Source of the DNA: Rubrivivax sp.
Lineage (GTDB): Bacteria > Pseudomonadota > Gammaproteobacteria > Burkholderiales > Burkholderiaceae_C
DNA: 45,308 nt
Reading direction: 5' to 3'
Assembly: GCA_018780805.1 (NCBI GenBank)
Contig: JADMJD010000119.1
Span: forward strand, 1-45,308
The position numbers and the translations under genes were made by a program. The notes beneath the pieces are model-generated. The model was not told the origin of the DNA and did no database searches. It saw nothing but the letters and a program-made list of their open reading frames with translations. The first letter of the stretch is position 1, and the number at the start of each line of letters is the position of its first letter. This document shows, in pieces, positions 1 through 8,353 of the stretch.

Positions 1-292
1 CGTGTGTGTCTTCGTAGTTCAGCACGAAGCAGATGTCGGCCAGCTTCTTGTTGCGGGCCCGGTGGCACAGATGATGCATGAGCAGCACGTCGGTGATGGT
101 CAGGTCCGGGCAGCCGGCGGCGGCCATGCAGCGCACCGCCCAGCGCGAGAAGGCGTTCCACGCGACGATGAGCCCGAACTCGAACTCCGACAGTTCCACC
201 GCCTTGGGCGACACCAGGTGCGACGACGACACGATGCCCTGCGCGGCTTGCGCGCGGGGCCCGGCGGCAGGTTTCACGGCTTTGCGGGGCAT
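1..292 (-). CDS. MarR-like winged-helix regulator, N-terminal part (cut by window edge)
   Basis: Reading the minus strand from the ATG at 292 gives an uninterrupted frame of 97 codons that runs off the left end. The protein starts MPRKAVKPAAG, and a basic/alanine-rich leader is followed by a helical segment (VELSEFEFGLIVAWNAFSRW) and TITDVLLMHHLCHRARNKKLADI, which reads like the start of the winged helix in MarR-type regulators. The C-terminal half, including most of the recognition wing, lies outside the window. It is divergent from the TRAP operon starting at 391, with about 100 bp between starts, so it is a natural candidate regulator of that transporter. The family call rests on a partial sequence and is moderate; regulation of the TRAP operon is inference. 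Confidence 0.6.
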   Translation of the reverse strand, partial: MPRKAVKPAAGPRAQAAQGIVSSSHLVSPKAVELSEFEFGLIVAWNAFSRWAVRCMAAAGCPDLTITDVLLMHHLCHRARNKKLADICFVLNYEDTH

Positions 293-322
293 CGGTGTTT
301 GTACCAGAACGTCGAAGATTTA

Positions 323-352
323 TTGACAATTTATCTGCATTGTTTCTAGACT
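323..352 (+). promoter_or_regulatory. Candidate promoter of the first TRAP operon with overlapping dyad
   Basis: TTGACA at 323-328 is a perfect -35; TCTAGA (345-350, spacer 16) or TAGACT (347-352, spacer 18) can serve as -10. An inverted repeat ACAAT-N8-ATTGT (326-343) lies between them, a position where a MarR-type dimer would block polymerase. The AT-rich stretch stands out in GC-rich DNA. The site lies 39 bp or more upstream of dctP, whose AGGAG ribosome binding site is at 378-382. Confidence 0.6.
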
Positions 353-390
353 GCAATCCACCCGCTGGCAAACCACTAGGAGCCCGACCG

Positions 391-1362
391 ATGAAACTGC
401 TGACCTCCCTGCTCACCGCCGCGGCCATCGCCGCGCTGTCGTCCATGGCCCAGGCCCAGACCAAATGGGACCTGCCGGCCGCCTACCCGGCCACCAACTT
501 CCACACCCAGAACCTGCAGCAGTTCGCCGACGAGGTGGACAAGGCCAGCGGCGGCAAGCTCAAGATCACCGTGCACGCCAACGCGGCGCTGTTCAAGGCG
601 CCCGAGATCAAACGCGCGGTGCAGGGCGGGCAGGCACAGATCGGCGAGATCCTGCTGGTGAACTACCAGAACGAGTGGCAGCTCTTTGGTGCCGACGGCC
701 TGCCCTTCCTGGCCGACAGCTACGCCGAAGCCAGCAAGCTCTACAAGGTGCAGAAGCCCGTGCTGGACAAGAAGCTGGGCGAACAGGGCATGCAGTTGCT
801 GTACGCGGTGGCCTGGCCGCCGCAGGGCATCTTTGCCAAGAAGGTGATCAACAGCGCCGCCGACCTGAAGGGCATCAAGTGGCGCGCGTACAGCCCCAGC
901 ACGTCGCGCATCGCCGAGCTGGTGGGCGCGCAGCCCGTCACCGTGCAGGCGGCCGAGCTGAGCCAGGCCATGGCCACGGGCGTGGTCGAGAGCACGATGT
1001 CCAGCGGCGCGACCGGCGTGGACTCCAAGCTCTTCGAACACCTGAAGTTCTACATGGACACCCAGGCCTGGCTGCCCAAGAACGCGGTGATCATGAACAA
1101 GGCCGCCTTCGCCGCGCTGGACAAGGCCACGCAGGAAGCGGTGCTGAAAGCCGCCGCCGACGCCGAGGCCCGCGGCTGGGCCGCCAGCCAGAAGGTCAAC
1201 ACCGAGACGCTGGACAAGCTCAAGGCCAACGGCATGACCATCGTCACGCCCAGCGCGCAGCTGAAGGCCGACATGAAGAAGGTCGGCGACCAGATGCTGC
1301 AGGAATGGCTGCAGAAGGCCGGCCCCGAAGGCCAGGCGCTGGTCGACGCGTTCCGCAAGTAA
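391..1362 (+). CDS. dctP: TRAP transporter solute-binding protein, DctP family
   Basis: A 323-residue periplasmic binding protein of a tripartite ATP-independent periplasmic transporter; it would capture an organic acid and hand it to the DctQM membrane proteins. Residues 1-22 form a signal peptide (MKLL, hydrophobic core, SSMAQA) and the mature protein begins near QTKWDLP. The length and the pattern of the DctP fold are typical, including GGKLKITVHANAALF, IKRAVQGGQAQIGEI and a Trp/Arg-containing central segment (GIKWRAYSPST) where the conserved carboxylate-binding Arg usually lies. The ATG at 391 follows AGGAG by 8 bases. An upstream in-frame start at 295 would destroy the signal peptide and was rejected. 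Substrate unknown; dctQ follows after 12 bp. Confidence 0.93.
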   Translation: MKLLTSLLTAAAIAALSSMAQAQTKWDLPAAYPATNFHTQNLQQFADEVDKASGGKLKITVHANAALFKAPEIKRAVQGGQAQIGEILLVNYQNEWQLFGADGLPFLADSYAEASKLYKVQKPVLDKKLGEQGMQLLYAVAWPPQGIFAKKVINSAADLKGIKWRAYSPSTSRIAELVGAQPVTVQAAELSQAMATGVVESTMSSGATGVDSKLFEHLKFYMDTQAWLPKNAVIMNKAAFAALDKATQEAVLKAAADAEARGWAASQKVNTETLDKLKANGMTIVTPSAQLKADMKKVGDQMLQEWLQKAGPEGQALVDAFRK

Positions 1363-1374
1363 GACCACACCGCC

Positions 1375-1884
1375 ATGCGCCGTCTGCTCGACGCCTTGTA
1401 CGACGGCGCAGCCTGGTTGGCGGCGCTGGCCATGGTCGGCCTGCTGGTGATGGTGCTGTTGTCCATCACCAGCCGGCAGCTGCAGTTCCACGTGCCGGGC
1501 ACGGATGCCTACGCCGGCTACCTGATGGCCGCGGCCGGTTTCCTGGCCCTGGCGCACACCTTCAAGCGCGGCGAACACATCCGCGTGACGCTGGTGCTGG
1601 CACGGCTGCGCGGCGGGTTGCGTCGCGGGCTGGAGCTGTGGTCGCTGGTGGCCGGCACGGCACTGGCCGGGCTGGCGGCGTACTACAGCGTGCGGCTGTC
1701 CTGGCAGTCGCACAGCTTCCACGACATCTCCACCGGCAACGACGCCACGCCGCTGTGGATCCCGCAGATCGCGATGGCGCTGGGCAACCTGATCCTGCTC
1801 ATCGCGTTGATCGACGAGCTGGTGCTGGAGTTGCGCGGCCAGCGTGTGCACACCAGTCCGGAAGAGGCGCTGCGAAATGAGTGA
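1375..1884 (+). CDS. dctQ: TRAP transporter small permease, DctQ family
   Basis: 169 residues with four hydrophobic helices (about 13-35, 46-65, 85-105 and 125-150), the size and topology of the small DctQ subunit that links the binding protein to the DctM channel. The segment SITSRQLQFHVPGTDAYAGYLMAAAGFLALAHTFKRGEHIRVTL carries the family features: an amphipathic first loop, the G-x-x-x-A-x-x-F-L-A-L-A-x-x-x-x-x-G-E-H-I-R-V region and a basic turn. It begins 12 bp after dctP and ends 66 bp before dctM. Same operon and same substrate as dctP. Confidence 0.9.
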   Translation: MRRLLDALYDGAAWLAALAMVGLLVMVLLSITSRQLQFHVPGTDAYAGYLMAAAGFLALAHTFKRGEHIRVTLVLARLRGGLRRGLELWSLVAGTALAGLAAYYSVRLSWQSHSFHDISTGNDATPLWIPQIAMALGNLILLIALIDELVLELRGQRVHTSPEEALRNE

Positions 1885-1950
1885 CGCCGGGCCGCCCCAA
1901 GTCACTCGCGCCCCCTTGGGGGGCAGGCGCAACGCGCCTTGGGGGTCAAC
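1885..1950. repeat. GC-rich palindromic spacer between dctQ and dctM
   Basis: The 66-bp gap contains nested short dyads: CCCCC-TT-GGGGG around 1912-1923, GCG-CAA-CGC, and a second G run just before the dctM start. This kind of spacer is common between genes in Burkholderiales. A sequence of the same general design precedes the MarR gene at 43139. It probably forms an RNA hairpin within the operon. No coding potential of its own is evident. Confidence 0.5.
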
Positions 1951-3252
1951 ATGAGTGATATCGCCGTCACCCTGCTGCTGGTCGGCGCGCTGTTCCTCAT
2001 CCTGGGCAGCGGCGTGTGGATCGGCCTGACGCTGTCGGGCGTGGCCTGGCTCGGCATGCAGTTGTTCAGCAGCCGCCCGGCGGGTGACGCAATGGCCGTC
2101 ACCATCTGGGGCAGCGCCAGCAGCTGGACGCTGACCGCGCTGCCGCTGTTTGTGTGGATGGGCGAGATCCTGTTCCGCACGCGCTTGTCCAACGACATGT
2201 TCCGCGGCCTGGCGCCCTGGATGCAGGCGCTGCCGGGCCGGCTGCTGCACACCAACGTGGTGGGCTGCACCATCTTTGCGGCGGTGTCGGGGTCCAGCGC
2301 CGCCACCGTGGCCACCATCGGCAAGATGAGCCTGCCGGAGCTGAAGCGCCGCGGTTACCCGGACGGCATCGTCGTGGGCTCGCTGGCCGGCGCCGGCACG
2401 CTGGGCCTGCTGATCCCGCCGTCCATCATCATGATCGTCTACGGCGTCAGCGCCGAGGTCTCGATCGCGCAGCTCTTCGTGGCCGGTGTGCTGCCAGGGC
2501 TGCTGCTGGCGGGTCTGTTTTCGGCCTACCTGGCAGGCTGGGCGCTGCTGAACCCCGGGCGTGTGCCGCCGGCCGATGCGGGCCTGACGCTGGCGCACAA
2601 ACTGCGCGAATCACGCCACCTGATCCCGGTGGTGCTGCTGATTGCCGCGGTGCTGGGCAGCATCTACGGCGGCATCGCCACCGCCACCGAAGCCGCCGCG
2701 CTGGGCGTCGTGGGTGCGTTGTTGATCTCGGGGGTGCAGGGCTCGCTGACCTGGCACACCTTCAAGGAATCGCTGCTGGGCGGTGTGCGGCTGTACTGCA
2801 TGATCGCGCTGATCCTGGCGGGTGCTGCCTTCCTGACGCTGAGCATGGGTTACATCGGCCTGCCGCGCCACCTGGCGGAGTGGATCGCCGGGCTGGGCCT
2901 GTCGCAATGGCAGCTGCTGCTGGCGCTGATGGGTTTCTACATCGTGCTCGGCTGTTTCCTGGACGGCATCTCGATGGTGGTGCTGACCATGGGCGTGATC
3001 CTGCCCACGGTGCAGGCCGCGGGTGTGGACCTGATCTGGTTCGGCATCTTCATCGTGCTGGTGGTCGAGATGGCCCAGGTCACGCCGCCGGTGGGTTTCA
3101 ACCTCTTTGTGCTGCAAGGCATGACGGGGCGCGACATCGGCTGGATCGCGCGGGTCACCTTCCCGTTTTTCTTGCTGATGGTGGCCGCCTGCGGGCTGAT
3201 CTACGTGTTGCCGGAGATCGTCACCTGGCTGCCGGCGCAAATGAAACGCTGA
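1951..3252 (+). CDS. dctM: TRAP transporter large permease, DctM family
   Basis: 433 residues, nearly all hydrophobic, with about 12 membrane segments; this is the ion-coupled channel subunit. Family features are visible: [23 protein letters not shown] (first re-entrant loop), [27 protein letters not shown] near the C-terminus, and a final hydrophobic helix. The ATG at 1951 (MSDIAVTLL) is preferred over an in-frame TTG at 1939 because it gives the usual short cytosolic N-terminus; no good Shine-Dalgarno is seen apart from TTGGGGG. It completes the dctPQM operon. Confidence 0.93.
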   Translation: MSDIAVTLLLVGALFLILGSGVWIGLTLSGVAWLGMQLFSSRPAGDAMAVTIWGSASSWTLTALPLFVWMGEILFRTRLSNDMFRGLAPWMQALPGRLLHTNVVGCTIFAAVSGSSAATVATIGKMSLPELKRRGYPDGIVVGSLAGAGTLGLLIPPSIIMIVYGVSAEVSIAQLFVAGVLPGLLLAGLFSAYLAGWALLNPGRVPPADAGLTLAHKLRESRHLIPVVLLIAAVLGSIYGGIATATEAAALGVVGALLISGVQGSLTWHTFKESLLGGVRLYCMIALILAGAAFLTLSMGYIGLPRHLAEWIAGLGLSQWQLLLALMGFYIVLGCFLDGISMVVLTMGVILPTVQAAGVDLIWFGIFIVLVVEMAQVTPPVGFNLFVLQGMTGRDIGWIARVTFPFFLLMVAACGLIYVLPEIVTWLPAQMKR

Positions 3253-3258
3253 GGCAAT

Positions 3259-3275
3259 CGCCGTGCAAAACGGCG
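3259..3275 (+). terminator. Small hairpin after dctM
   Basis: CGCCGT-GCAAA-ACGGCG forms a 6-bp stem 6 bases after the dctM stop, followed by GCATTTG. The T run is short, so termination may be weak. Confidence 0.35.
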
Positions 3276-3279
3276 GCAT

Positions 3280-3293
3280 TTGATCCAAGTCAA
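3280..3293 (+). promoter_or_regulatory. Candidate FNR/ANR box upstream of the aerotaxis gene
   Basis: TTGATCCAAGTCAA matches the FNR/ANR consensus TTGAT-N4-ATCAA at 9 of 10 fixed positions. It lies 112 bp upstream of the Aer-type receptor, whose function (sensing oxygen or redox state) makes oxygen-responsive control plausible. It is centred about 80 bp before the start predicted for the sigma-28-like promoter at 3337-3363, which is farther than the classical activating position of -41.5. Confidence 0.5.
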
Positions 3294-3336
3294 GCAGCCC
3301 CACCCTCAAGCACGCAGACAAACCGCCGACGCCCCC

Positions 3337-3363
3337 TCAACTCCGCCCTTGGGCCGCCGAAAA
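3337..3363 (+). promoter_or_regulatory. Sigma-28 (FliA)-like promoter for the aerotaxis receptor
   Basis: TCAA at 3337-3340 and GCCGAAAA at 3356-3363 are separated by exactly 15 bases, as in the flagellar sigma-28 consensus TAAA-N15-GCCGATAA (3 of 4 and 7 of 8 matches). The receptor ATG lies 42 bases downstream. Chemoreceptor genes are classic sigma-28 targets, which supports the call. Confidence 0.5.
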
Positions 3364-3404
3364 CCTGGAGACCATTCAGACCCACAGCCATCGCCAGGGA
3401 CCCC

Positions 3405-5132
3405 ATGCGCATCAACCAACCCGTCAGCCAGCGTGAGTACGCTTTCCCACCCGGCGTGACGCTGGTGTCAGTGACCGACCTGAAAGGCCGCATCGTCTAC
3501 TGCAACCCCGCATTTCTGGAGGTGAGCGGCTACTCGCGCGACGAGTTGATCGGGCAGCCGCACAACATCGTGCGCCACCCCGACATGCCGGAAGAAGCCT
3601 TCCGCGACATGTGGGCCACCATCCAGGCCGGTGCGCCGTGGACGGGCCTGGTGAAAAACCGCCGCAAGAACGGCGACCACTACTGGGTGCAGGCCAATGC
3701 CACGCCCATGAAGGACGGCGACCGCATCACCGGCTACCTGTCGGTGCGCACCCCACCCACGTGCGAGCAGGTGCAGGCCGCCGAGACCTTGTATGCCACG
3801 ATGCGCGACGAGGCCGCCGCCGGCAGCCGCGTGCATGTGCTGGCACGCGGCAAACTTCAGCGCAACGACCTGGCCGGCCGCCTGGGCCGGCTGCTGCAAC
3901 CCAGCCAGGGCACGCAGCTGAAGCTGCTGCTGCTGGCCGCCACGGCGGCGCCAGGCATTGCCGTGGCCACGCTGGGCATGTGGGGTGAACTGGCCATTCC
4001 GGTGATGGCCGTGCTGGCCAGCTGGGGCGTGTGGCGCCTGGTGGTGCGGCCGCTGCAGGCGGTGCTGGCGGATGCACAACAACTGGCTTCGGGCAACCTG
4101 GCGCATGTGATCGACACCTCGGCCAGCGGCACCGCCGGTGAGCTGCAGCAGGCGCTGATGCAGCTGTCGGTGAACCTGCGCACCGTGATCGGCGACACAC
4201 GCAGCGAGATGAACAGCGTGCGCAGCGCCGCACACGAGATCGCCGCCGGCAACCAGGACCTGTCGGAGCGCACCGAGTCGCAGGCCGGCAGCCTGGAAGA
4301 GACCGCGGCCTCGATGGAACAGATCAACACCACGGTGCGCAACAGCGCCGATGCGGCGCAACAGGGCGCTGAGCAGGCCCGGCGCACGACCGAAGCCACG
4401 CGCAGCGGCCACGCCGCCGTGCAGGCCGTGGCCGACACGATGACGGCCATCAGCGAATCGTCGCGCCGCATGGGCGACATCATCAAGACGGTCGAGGACG
4501 TGGCCTTCCAGACCAACATCCTGGCCCTGAACGCCGCGGTCGAAGCGGCACGCGCCGGCGAGGCCGGGCGCGGTTTTGCCGTGGTGGCCGCCGAGGTGCG
4601 CACGCTGGCACAGCGGGCCTCGGGTGCCGCCAAGGAGATCAAGGGCCTGATCACCGAATCCTCCGAACGTGTGGGCGCGGGCGCGGCCAAGGCCGGCGAT
4701 GCACACGAGCGCATGGGCGGCGTGCTGACCCAGGTGGACCATGTCAGCCAGACGCTGGACGGCATCCGCCAGGCGGCCCAGGAACAGCAGCAGGGCATCG
4801 CCCAGATCAACGAAGCCGTGGCCCACATGGACAGCATCACGCAGCAGAACGCTGCGATGGTGGAGCAGCTGGCCGCCGCGGCACAGTCGCTGAACAGCCA
4901 GGTCGAGGCGGTGGACAGCTCGCTGCGCCTGTTCCGCCTGAACCCGGGCGACAAGACCGTGGCCGAGACGGATGCCGTGGCGATGCGCCGGGACGCCAAG
5001 GGCGCCAGCATGGCACCCGCACCCCGGCCCGGCCCCGCCCGTGCCGCGACGACGGCGCTCCCGAAGTCGGCCGCGGCTGCGCTGCCCGCCCGCAGCACGG
5101 CCACAGCCGACGGCGACTGGGACACTTTCTAA
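3405..5132 (+). CDS. aer: Aer-type PAS-domain aerotaxis receptor (methyl-accepting chemotaxis protein)
   Basis: 575 residues. The N-terminal PAS domain (about 15-115) follows E. coli Aer without gaps: N34, R57, H58, D60 and W79, positions linked to FAD binding in Aer, are all present ([29 protein letters not shown]). A membrane segment lies at about 172-208, a HAMP domain at about 208-262 and an MCP signalling domain from about 275 to 520, with the hairpin tip [21 protein letters not shown] Pro/Ala-rich tail of about 50 residues ends in DWDTF, a CheR/CheB docking pentapeptide (x-W-x-x-F) that E. coli Aer lacks. It senses redox state through FAD and signals to CheA/CheW. The ATG at 3405 starts the Aer-colinear protein. 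Confidence 0.9.
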   Translation: MRINQPVSQREYAFPPGVTLVSVTDLKGRIVYCNPAFLEVSGYSRDELIGQPHNIVRHPDMPEEAFRDMWATIQAGAPWTGLVKNRRKNGDHYWVQANATPMKDGDRITGYLSVRTPPTCEQVQAAETLYATMRDEAAAGSRVHVLARGKLQRNDLAGRLGRLLQPSQGTQLKLLLLAATAAPGIAVATLGMWGELAIPVMAVLASWGVWRLVVRPLQAVLADAQQLASGNLAHVIDTSASGTAGELQQALMQLSVNLRTVIGDTRSEMNSVRSAAHEIAAGNQDLSERTESQAGSLEETAASMEQINTTVRNSADAAQQGAEQARRTTEATRSGHAAVQAVADTMTAISESSRRMGDIIKTVEDVAFQTNILALNAAVEAARAGEAGRGFAVVAAEVRTLAQRASGAAKEIKGLITESSERVGAGAAKAGDAHERMGGVLTQVDHVSQTLDGIRQAAQEQQQGIAQINEAVAHMDSITQQNAAMVEQLAAAAQSLNSQVEAVDSSLRLFRLNPGDKTVAETDAVAMRRDAKGASMAPAPRPGPARAATTALPKSAAAALPARSTATADGDWDTF

Positions 5133-5177
5133 GCCTGCCGGCGCAGAAATGCGGCCCATACCGGCCCCATCTCCGGG

Positions 5178-5206
5178 GCTGACCGGCGGTACGTCGGCCT
5201 AGCATG
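5178..5206 (+). promoter_or_regulatory. Candidate promoter of the MSHA locus
   Basis: GCTGAC (5178-5183), a 16-base spacer and TAGCAT (5200-5205) can form a sigma-70-like promoter 43 bases upstream of mshE. The 10-mer GCCTAGCATG at 5197-5206 occurs again at 23404-23413, upstream of the second ATPase gene, at the same place relative to a better -35. Confidence 0.4.
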
Positions 5207-5248
5207 AACCGGGTCTGAACTCGCACCGGCCACGGTGCGGACACCGCC

Positions 5249-6994
5249 ATGCTGATCGACCCCAAAGAGAGTGCCCATGTGGCCGCCGTGGCGGCGCCGG
5301 CCCTGCCGCGCCCGGACAAGTTGCGCCTGGGCGACGTGCTGGTGCAACAAGGCCTGCTGACCCCGGAGCAGCTGGAACACACGCTGGCCGAACAGCGCGG
5401 CAGCGGCAAAAAACTCGGCCGGCTGCTGATCGACCGCGGCACCATCACCGAAGAATCACTCGCCCATGCCCTGGCCCGGCAGCTGCGCGTGCCGGTGGTC
5501 AACCTCAAGAGCTTCCCGGTCCGCAGCGAAACCGTGCGGCTGCTGCCCGAAAGCCCGGCGCGCCGCCACCGCGCGCTGGTGCTGGACGACAAGGGCGAAC
5601 ACCTGCTGGTCGGTTTTGTCGACCCGCTGGACCTGGTGGCCTACGACGAGGTGACCCGCCTGCTCAAGCGCCCGGTGCGCATGGCGGTGGTGCCCGAAAG
5701 CCAGCTCGCCCCGGCGCTGGACCGCCATTACCGCCGCACCGACGAGATCTCGGGCCTGGCCCGCGCGCTGGAGCGTGACATCGGCGACGCGGTGGACTTC
5801 GGCGCGCTGGAAGCCAGCGTCGGCCAGGAGGGCGCACCCGTGGTGCGCCTGCTGCAAAGTGTGTTCGAAGATGCGCTGCAGGTCGGCGCCAGCGACGTGC
5901 ACGTCGAGCCGCAGGACGCCGGCCTGGTGATCCGCAGCCGCATCGACGGTGTGCTGCAGGTGCAGACCCAGGCCGACAAACGCATCGCCGCCGCGCTCGC
6001 GCAGCGCCTGAAGCTGATGGCCGGGCTGGACATCGCCGAAAAGCGCCTGCCGCAGGACGGCCGCTTCACGCTGCGGGTGCGCGAGCGCAACGTGGACGTG
6101 CGCCTGTCCACCCTGCCCACGCAGTACGGCGAATCCGTGGTGCTGCGCCTGCTGGGCCAGGGCGACACGATGCGCCGCCTGGGCGACATCGGCATGCCCG
6201 CCGCGATGCTCACGCGCTTTCGCGAGGTGCTGGGCCGGCACGCGGGCATGGTGCTGGTCACCGGGCCCACCGGCTCGGGCAAGACCACCACGCTGTACGC
6301 GGCGCTGGCCGAGCTGGACGCCGAGCAGCAGAAGATCATCACCGTGGAAGACCCGGTCGAATACCGCCTGCCCGGCCTGACCCAGGTGCAGGTGAACGAC
6401 AAGATCGAGCTGAGTTTTGCGCGTGTGCTGCGCGCCACGCTGCGCCAGGACCCGGACGTCATCCTCGTCGGCGAGATGCGCGACCCCGAGACGGCCGAGA
6501 TCGGCCTGCGCGCCGCGATCACCGGCCACATGGTGCTGTCCACCCTGCACACCCGGGATGCGGCGGGCACCCCCTTCCGGCTGCTGGACATGGGCGTCGC
6601 GCCCTTCATGGTGGCCAGCGCGCTGCAGGCCGTGGTGGCGCAGCGGCTGCTGCGCGCCAACTGCGAAAACTGCGCCGAGCCACACGAGGCCACGGCGCAG
6701 GAGCGCAGCTGGCTGAACGCCATGGGCGGCGATGGCCAGGAGCGCACGCTGCGCGGCCGCGGCTGCTCGCAGTGCAACGGCACGGGCCTGCACGGCCGCG
6801 CCGGGGTCTACGAGATGCTGGAGATGGACATCGACCTGGCCCACGCCACCACGCAGGCCGACCCCACCACCTTCACACGCCTGGCGCGCGAGCGCATGAA
6901 GGGCCGCAGCATGGCCCACCACGCGCTGCACCTGGTGCGCTTCGGCCGCCTGCCGGTGGCCGAGGCCATGCGCCTGGCCGCCGACCTGGATTGA
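5249..6994 (+). CDS. mshE: MSHA pilus extension ATPase with c-di-GMP-binding MshEN domain
   Basis: 581 residues; a hexameric secretion/pilus ATPase of the GspE/PilB family that would power MSHA pilin polymerisation from the cytoplasm. Two 24-residue MshEN motifs lie at 26-49 (RLGDVLVQQGLL...LAEQ) and 55-78 (KLGRLLIDRGTI...LARQ), separated by 5 residues as in V. cholerae MshE, where they bind c-di-GMP. The ATPase core has Walker A GPTGSGKTT (339-347), Asp box, Walker B DPDVILVGEMRD (401-412) and His box (427-435). A zinc site is formed by C472, C475, C506 and C509. The first motif matches the consensus fully; the second has Lys for Arg. It is the first gene of the locus; mshG starts 11 bp after its stop. 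Confidence 0.93.
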   Translation: MLIDPKESAHVAAVAAPALPRPDKLRLGDVLVQQGLLTPEQLEHTLAEQRGSGKKLGRLLIDRGTITEESLAHALARQLRVPVVNLKSFPVRSETVRLLPESPARRHRALVLDDKGEHLLVGFVDPLDLVAYDEVTRLLKRPVRMAVVPESQLAPALDRHYRRTDEISGLARALERDIGDAVDFGALEASVGQEGAPVVRLLQSVFEDALQVGASDVHVEPQDAGLVIRSRIDGVLQVQTQADKRIAAALAQRLKLMAGLDIAEKRLPQDGRFTLRVRERNVDVRLSTLPTQYGESVVLRLLGQGDTMRRLGDIGMPAAMLTRFREVLGRHAGMVLVTGPTGSGKTTTLYAALAELDAEQQKIITVEDPVEYRLPGLTQVQVNDKIELSFARVLRATLRQDPDVILVGEMRDPETAEIGLRAAITGHMVLSTLHTRDAAGTPFRLLDMGVAPFMVASALQAVVAQRLLRANCENCAEPHEATAQERSWLNAMGGDGQERTLRGRGCSQCNGTGLHGRAGVYEMLEMDIDLAHATTQADPTTFTRLARERMKGRSMAHHALHLVRFGRLPVAEAMRLAADLD

Positions 6995-7005
6995 GGCCTG
7001 CACCC

Positions 7006-8244
7006 ATGCCGACCTTCACCTGGAAAGGCCGCAACCCGCGCGGTGAGCTGGTCAGCGGCACGGTGGATGCCACCGACGACCACGCGGTGGCCGACCAGCT
7101 GCTGGCCGGTGGTGTGACCCCGGTGGCCATCCTGGCCGGCAGCGCGGTGGCCACGGCCGTGGGCCGCCCGGCCGGCACCTGGCAGGCGCTGCGCCAACCC
7201 CCGGTGAACGACGAAGACCTGCTGCTGCTGTCGCGCCAGATGGGCACGCTGCACAAGGCCGGCGTGCCGCTGCTGCGATCACTGGCGGGGCTGCAGGCGT
7301 CCACACCCAAGGCCGCGCTGATCACGCTGCTGGCCGACCTGCGCAACAGCCTGGACCAGGGCCGCGAGCTCGCCACGGCGATGGCGCGCCACCCGGCGAT
7401 CTTTTCGCCGTTCTATATCGCGATGATTCGCGTCGGCGAGATGACCGGCCGGCTGACCGAGGCCTTTCTGCGCCTGGCCGAACACCTGGAGTTCGAGCTC
7501 GACGTGCGCCAGCGGGTCAAGCAGGCGCTGCGTTACCCGATGCTGGTGGTGGGTGCCATCGTGGTCGCGATGGTGGTGATCAACCTCTTCGTGATCCCCA
7601 CCTTTGCCACCGTGTTCGCCGGCTTCAAGGCCGAGCTGCCGCTGGCCACACAAATCCTGCTCGGGGTCTCGGGCTTCACGCTGCGCTGGTGGCCCTTGCT
7701 GCTGGCCACGGCCGTGGCCGCCGTCTGGGGGCTCAGGGTCTGGCTGGCCACGCCGGCCGGGCGCTACACCTGGGACAAGGCCAAGCTGCGGCTGCCCATC
7801 GCCGGGCCCATCGTGATGAAGGCCACGCTGGCGCGGTTTGCACGCAGTTTTGCAATGGCCAGCAAAAGTGGTGTGCCCATCACCCGCACCATGACGGTGG
7901 TGGCGCAGACCGTGGACAACGCCTACATCGGCCAGCGCATCGAGCAGATGCGCGAGGGTGTGGAGCGCGGCGAAAGCCTGTCGCGCTGCGCCGCAGCGGC
8001 CGGTGTCTTCACGCCTGTGGTGCTGCAGATGATCGCGGTGGGCGAAGAAACCGGCGAGCTGGACACGCTGCTGGTGGAGATTGCAGAGATGTACGAACGC
8101 GAGACCGACTACGCCATCAAGGGCTTGTCGGCGTCCATCGAGCCCATCCTGCTCACCGTCATCGGCGCCATGGTGCTGGTGCTGGCCCTGGGCGTGTTCC
8201 TGCCGCTGTGGAACCTGGGCCAGGCCGCAGGCGCCGGGCGTTGA
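7006..8244 (+). CDS. mshG: MSHA pilus inner-membrane platform protein
   Basis: 412 residues of the GspF/PilC family, the polytopic inner-membrane platform on which the ATPase acts. Two T2SF domains (about 72-195 and 275-398) each contain the pattern L-x-R-Q-x-x-x-L-x-x-A-G-V-P-(L/I) (LSRQMGTLHKAGVPLL; FARSFAMASKSGVPIT) and end with membrane helices; a VGEMTGRL/VGEETGEL pair marks the two halves. A central membrane segment lies near 170-200 and a C-terminal one near 380-402. The N-terminus MPTFTWKGRNPRGE is typical of the family. It sits between the ATPase and pilin genes, as in Vibrio msh loci. Confidence 0.93.
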   Translation: MPTFTWKGRNPRGELVSGTVDATDDHAVADQLLAGGVTPVAILAGSAVATAVGRPAGTWQALRQPPVNDEDLLLLSRQMGTLHKAGVPLLRSLAGLQASTPKAALITLLADLRNSLDQGRELATAMARHPAIFSPFYIAMIRVGEMTGRLTEAFLRLAEHLEFELDVRQRVKQALRYPMLVVGAIVVAMVVINLFVIPTFATVFAGFKAELPLATQILLGVSGFTLRWWPLLLATAVAAVWGLRVWLATPAGRYTWDKAKLRLPIAGPIVMKATLARFARSFAMASKSGVPITRTMTVVAQTVDNAYIGQRIEQMREGVERGESLSRCAAAAGVFTPVVLQMIAVGEETGELDTLLVEIAEMYERETDYAIKGLSASIEPILLTVIGAMVLVLALGVFLPLWNLGQAAGAGR

Positions 8245-8353
8245 ACGTGAAACCTGGCACGAACAACACCCGCAGCGCCGGGCTCAAGTACGCGCACAAA
8301 TCACCCGATATCTCCCACATGTCCTTCAGTTGCTGACCACCAAGAGGTTTGTC

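Noticed and set aside
295..390. Upstream start at 295 for the first DctP
   Set aside because: It would cover the promoter and place 32 extra residues before a complete signal peptide; AGGAG before 391 supports the shorter form.
8255..8270. Sigma-54-like -24 element TGGCACG upstream of mshA
   Set aside because: The -12 position has ACACC instead of the required TTGC(A/T), so the match is only half.
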